The notes under the pieces are model-generated. The model did no database searches and was not told where the DNA came from. It worked only from the letters and a program-made list of their open reading frames with translations. From NCBI GenBank assembly GCA_019115685.1, contig DXDC01000466.1, positions 1 to 6,035 on the forward strand: a stretch of DNA of 6,035 bases. Direction: 5' to 3'. This document shows, one piece after another, positions 5,916 to 6,035 of this stretch. This DNA comes from Candidatus Agrococcus pullicola (GTDB lineage Bacteria; Actinomycetota; Actinomycetes; Actinomycetales; Microbacteriaceae). The position numbers were made by a program, and so were the translations under genes. Numbering within the stretch: the stretch's first letter is position 1; each line of letters opens with the position of its first letter.

Positions 5916-6035
5916 CTAGCTGGTAACCCTTCGTCGGAACATCCACGCCGAGCCGCCCAGCAGCGCGAGCGCTGCGGCCGCGAGCAGACTGATGGCGGGG
6001 ATGCCGCTGCCGGTTTGCGGCAGATTGCCGTTGCT
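5916..6035 (-). CDS. LPXTG cell-wall-anchored surface protein, C-terminal sorting signal only (5' truncated by window)
   Basis: The last 39 codons of a sortase substrate read on the minus strand from the window edge to TAG at 5918-5916. The sequence begins SNGNLPQTGSG, giving the LPQTG sorting motif (coded by 6023-6009). A hydrophobic segment follows (IPAISLLAAAALALLGG, then SAWMF), and the tail RRRVTS is positively charged. This is the full three-part cell-wall sorting signal of Gram-positive bacteria: sortase cuts between Thr and Gly and links the protein to peptidoglycan. The extracellular part lies beyond the window, so its function (adhesin, enzyme, pilin or other) is unknown. The strong hairpin at 5867-5903 is its likely terminator. 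The identity of the signal is clear despite the short length. Confidence 0.88.
   Translation of the reverse strand, partial: SNGNLPQTGSGIPAISLLAAAALALLGGSAWMFRRRVTS

Overview
The window is GC-rich, with strong third-position G/C preference in the coding frames. It carries an LPXTG-type cell-wall anchor, a PTS permease with a C-terminal IIA domain, an apparently leaderless gene start, a TTG start, and hairpin terminators without U-tracts. Together these point to a high-GC Gram-positive bacterium (Actinomycetota). A Microbacteriaceae-like host is my best guess, but it is not proven from the sequence.

Layout, left to right. (1) 1-513 (+): 3' end of a PTS sugar permease, containing a complete glucose-type IIA domain. 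(2) 514-673: convergent intergenic region holding three copies of one ~18-bp repeat that can form two mutually exclusive hairpins. (3) 674-2473 (-): a full-length ABC half-exporter (TMD-NBD) with intact catalytic motifs. (4) 2547-2750 (-): a small helix-turn-helix protein just upstream of the exporter on the same strand. Its most convincing promoter (TTGACA-N18-CAGAAT) puts transcription start on its GTG codon, and a GTCAACT-TG-AGTTGAC palindrome covers the -35 box. (5) 2892-4283 (+): a divergent NhaA-type Na+/H+ antiporter with a C-terminal Asp-rich, calcium-loop-like tail. (6) 4284-4364: a strong convergent hairpin terminator. (7) 4365-5705 (-): an MFS transporter of the metabolite:H+ symporter (MHS) type. 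(8) 5706-5866: its upstream region. (9) 5867-5903: a 15-bp hairpin terminator. (10) 5916-6035 (-): the last 39 codons of an LPQTG sortase substrate cut off by the window edge.

Functionally this is an envelope and transport neighbourhood: sugar uptake and phosphorylation, lipid/drug-type efflux, pH/sodium homeostasis, proton-coupled metabolite uptake, and a wall-anchored surface protein. Only the HTH gene and the ABC exporter look like an operon. The HTH protein is a candidate autoregulator of that pair. The other genes appear to be separate transcription units bounded by terminators.

I see no mobile element, CRISPR array, tRNA/rRNA or toxin-antitoxin pair, and nothing that amounts to a clearly new multi-gene system. 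The items most worth checking are the HTH/exporter operator-promoter arrangement, the three-copy repeat at 521-631, and the NhaA C-terminal tail.
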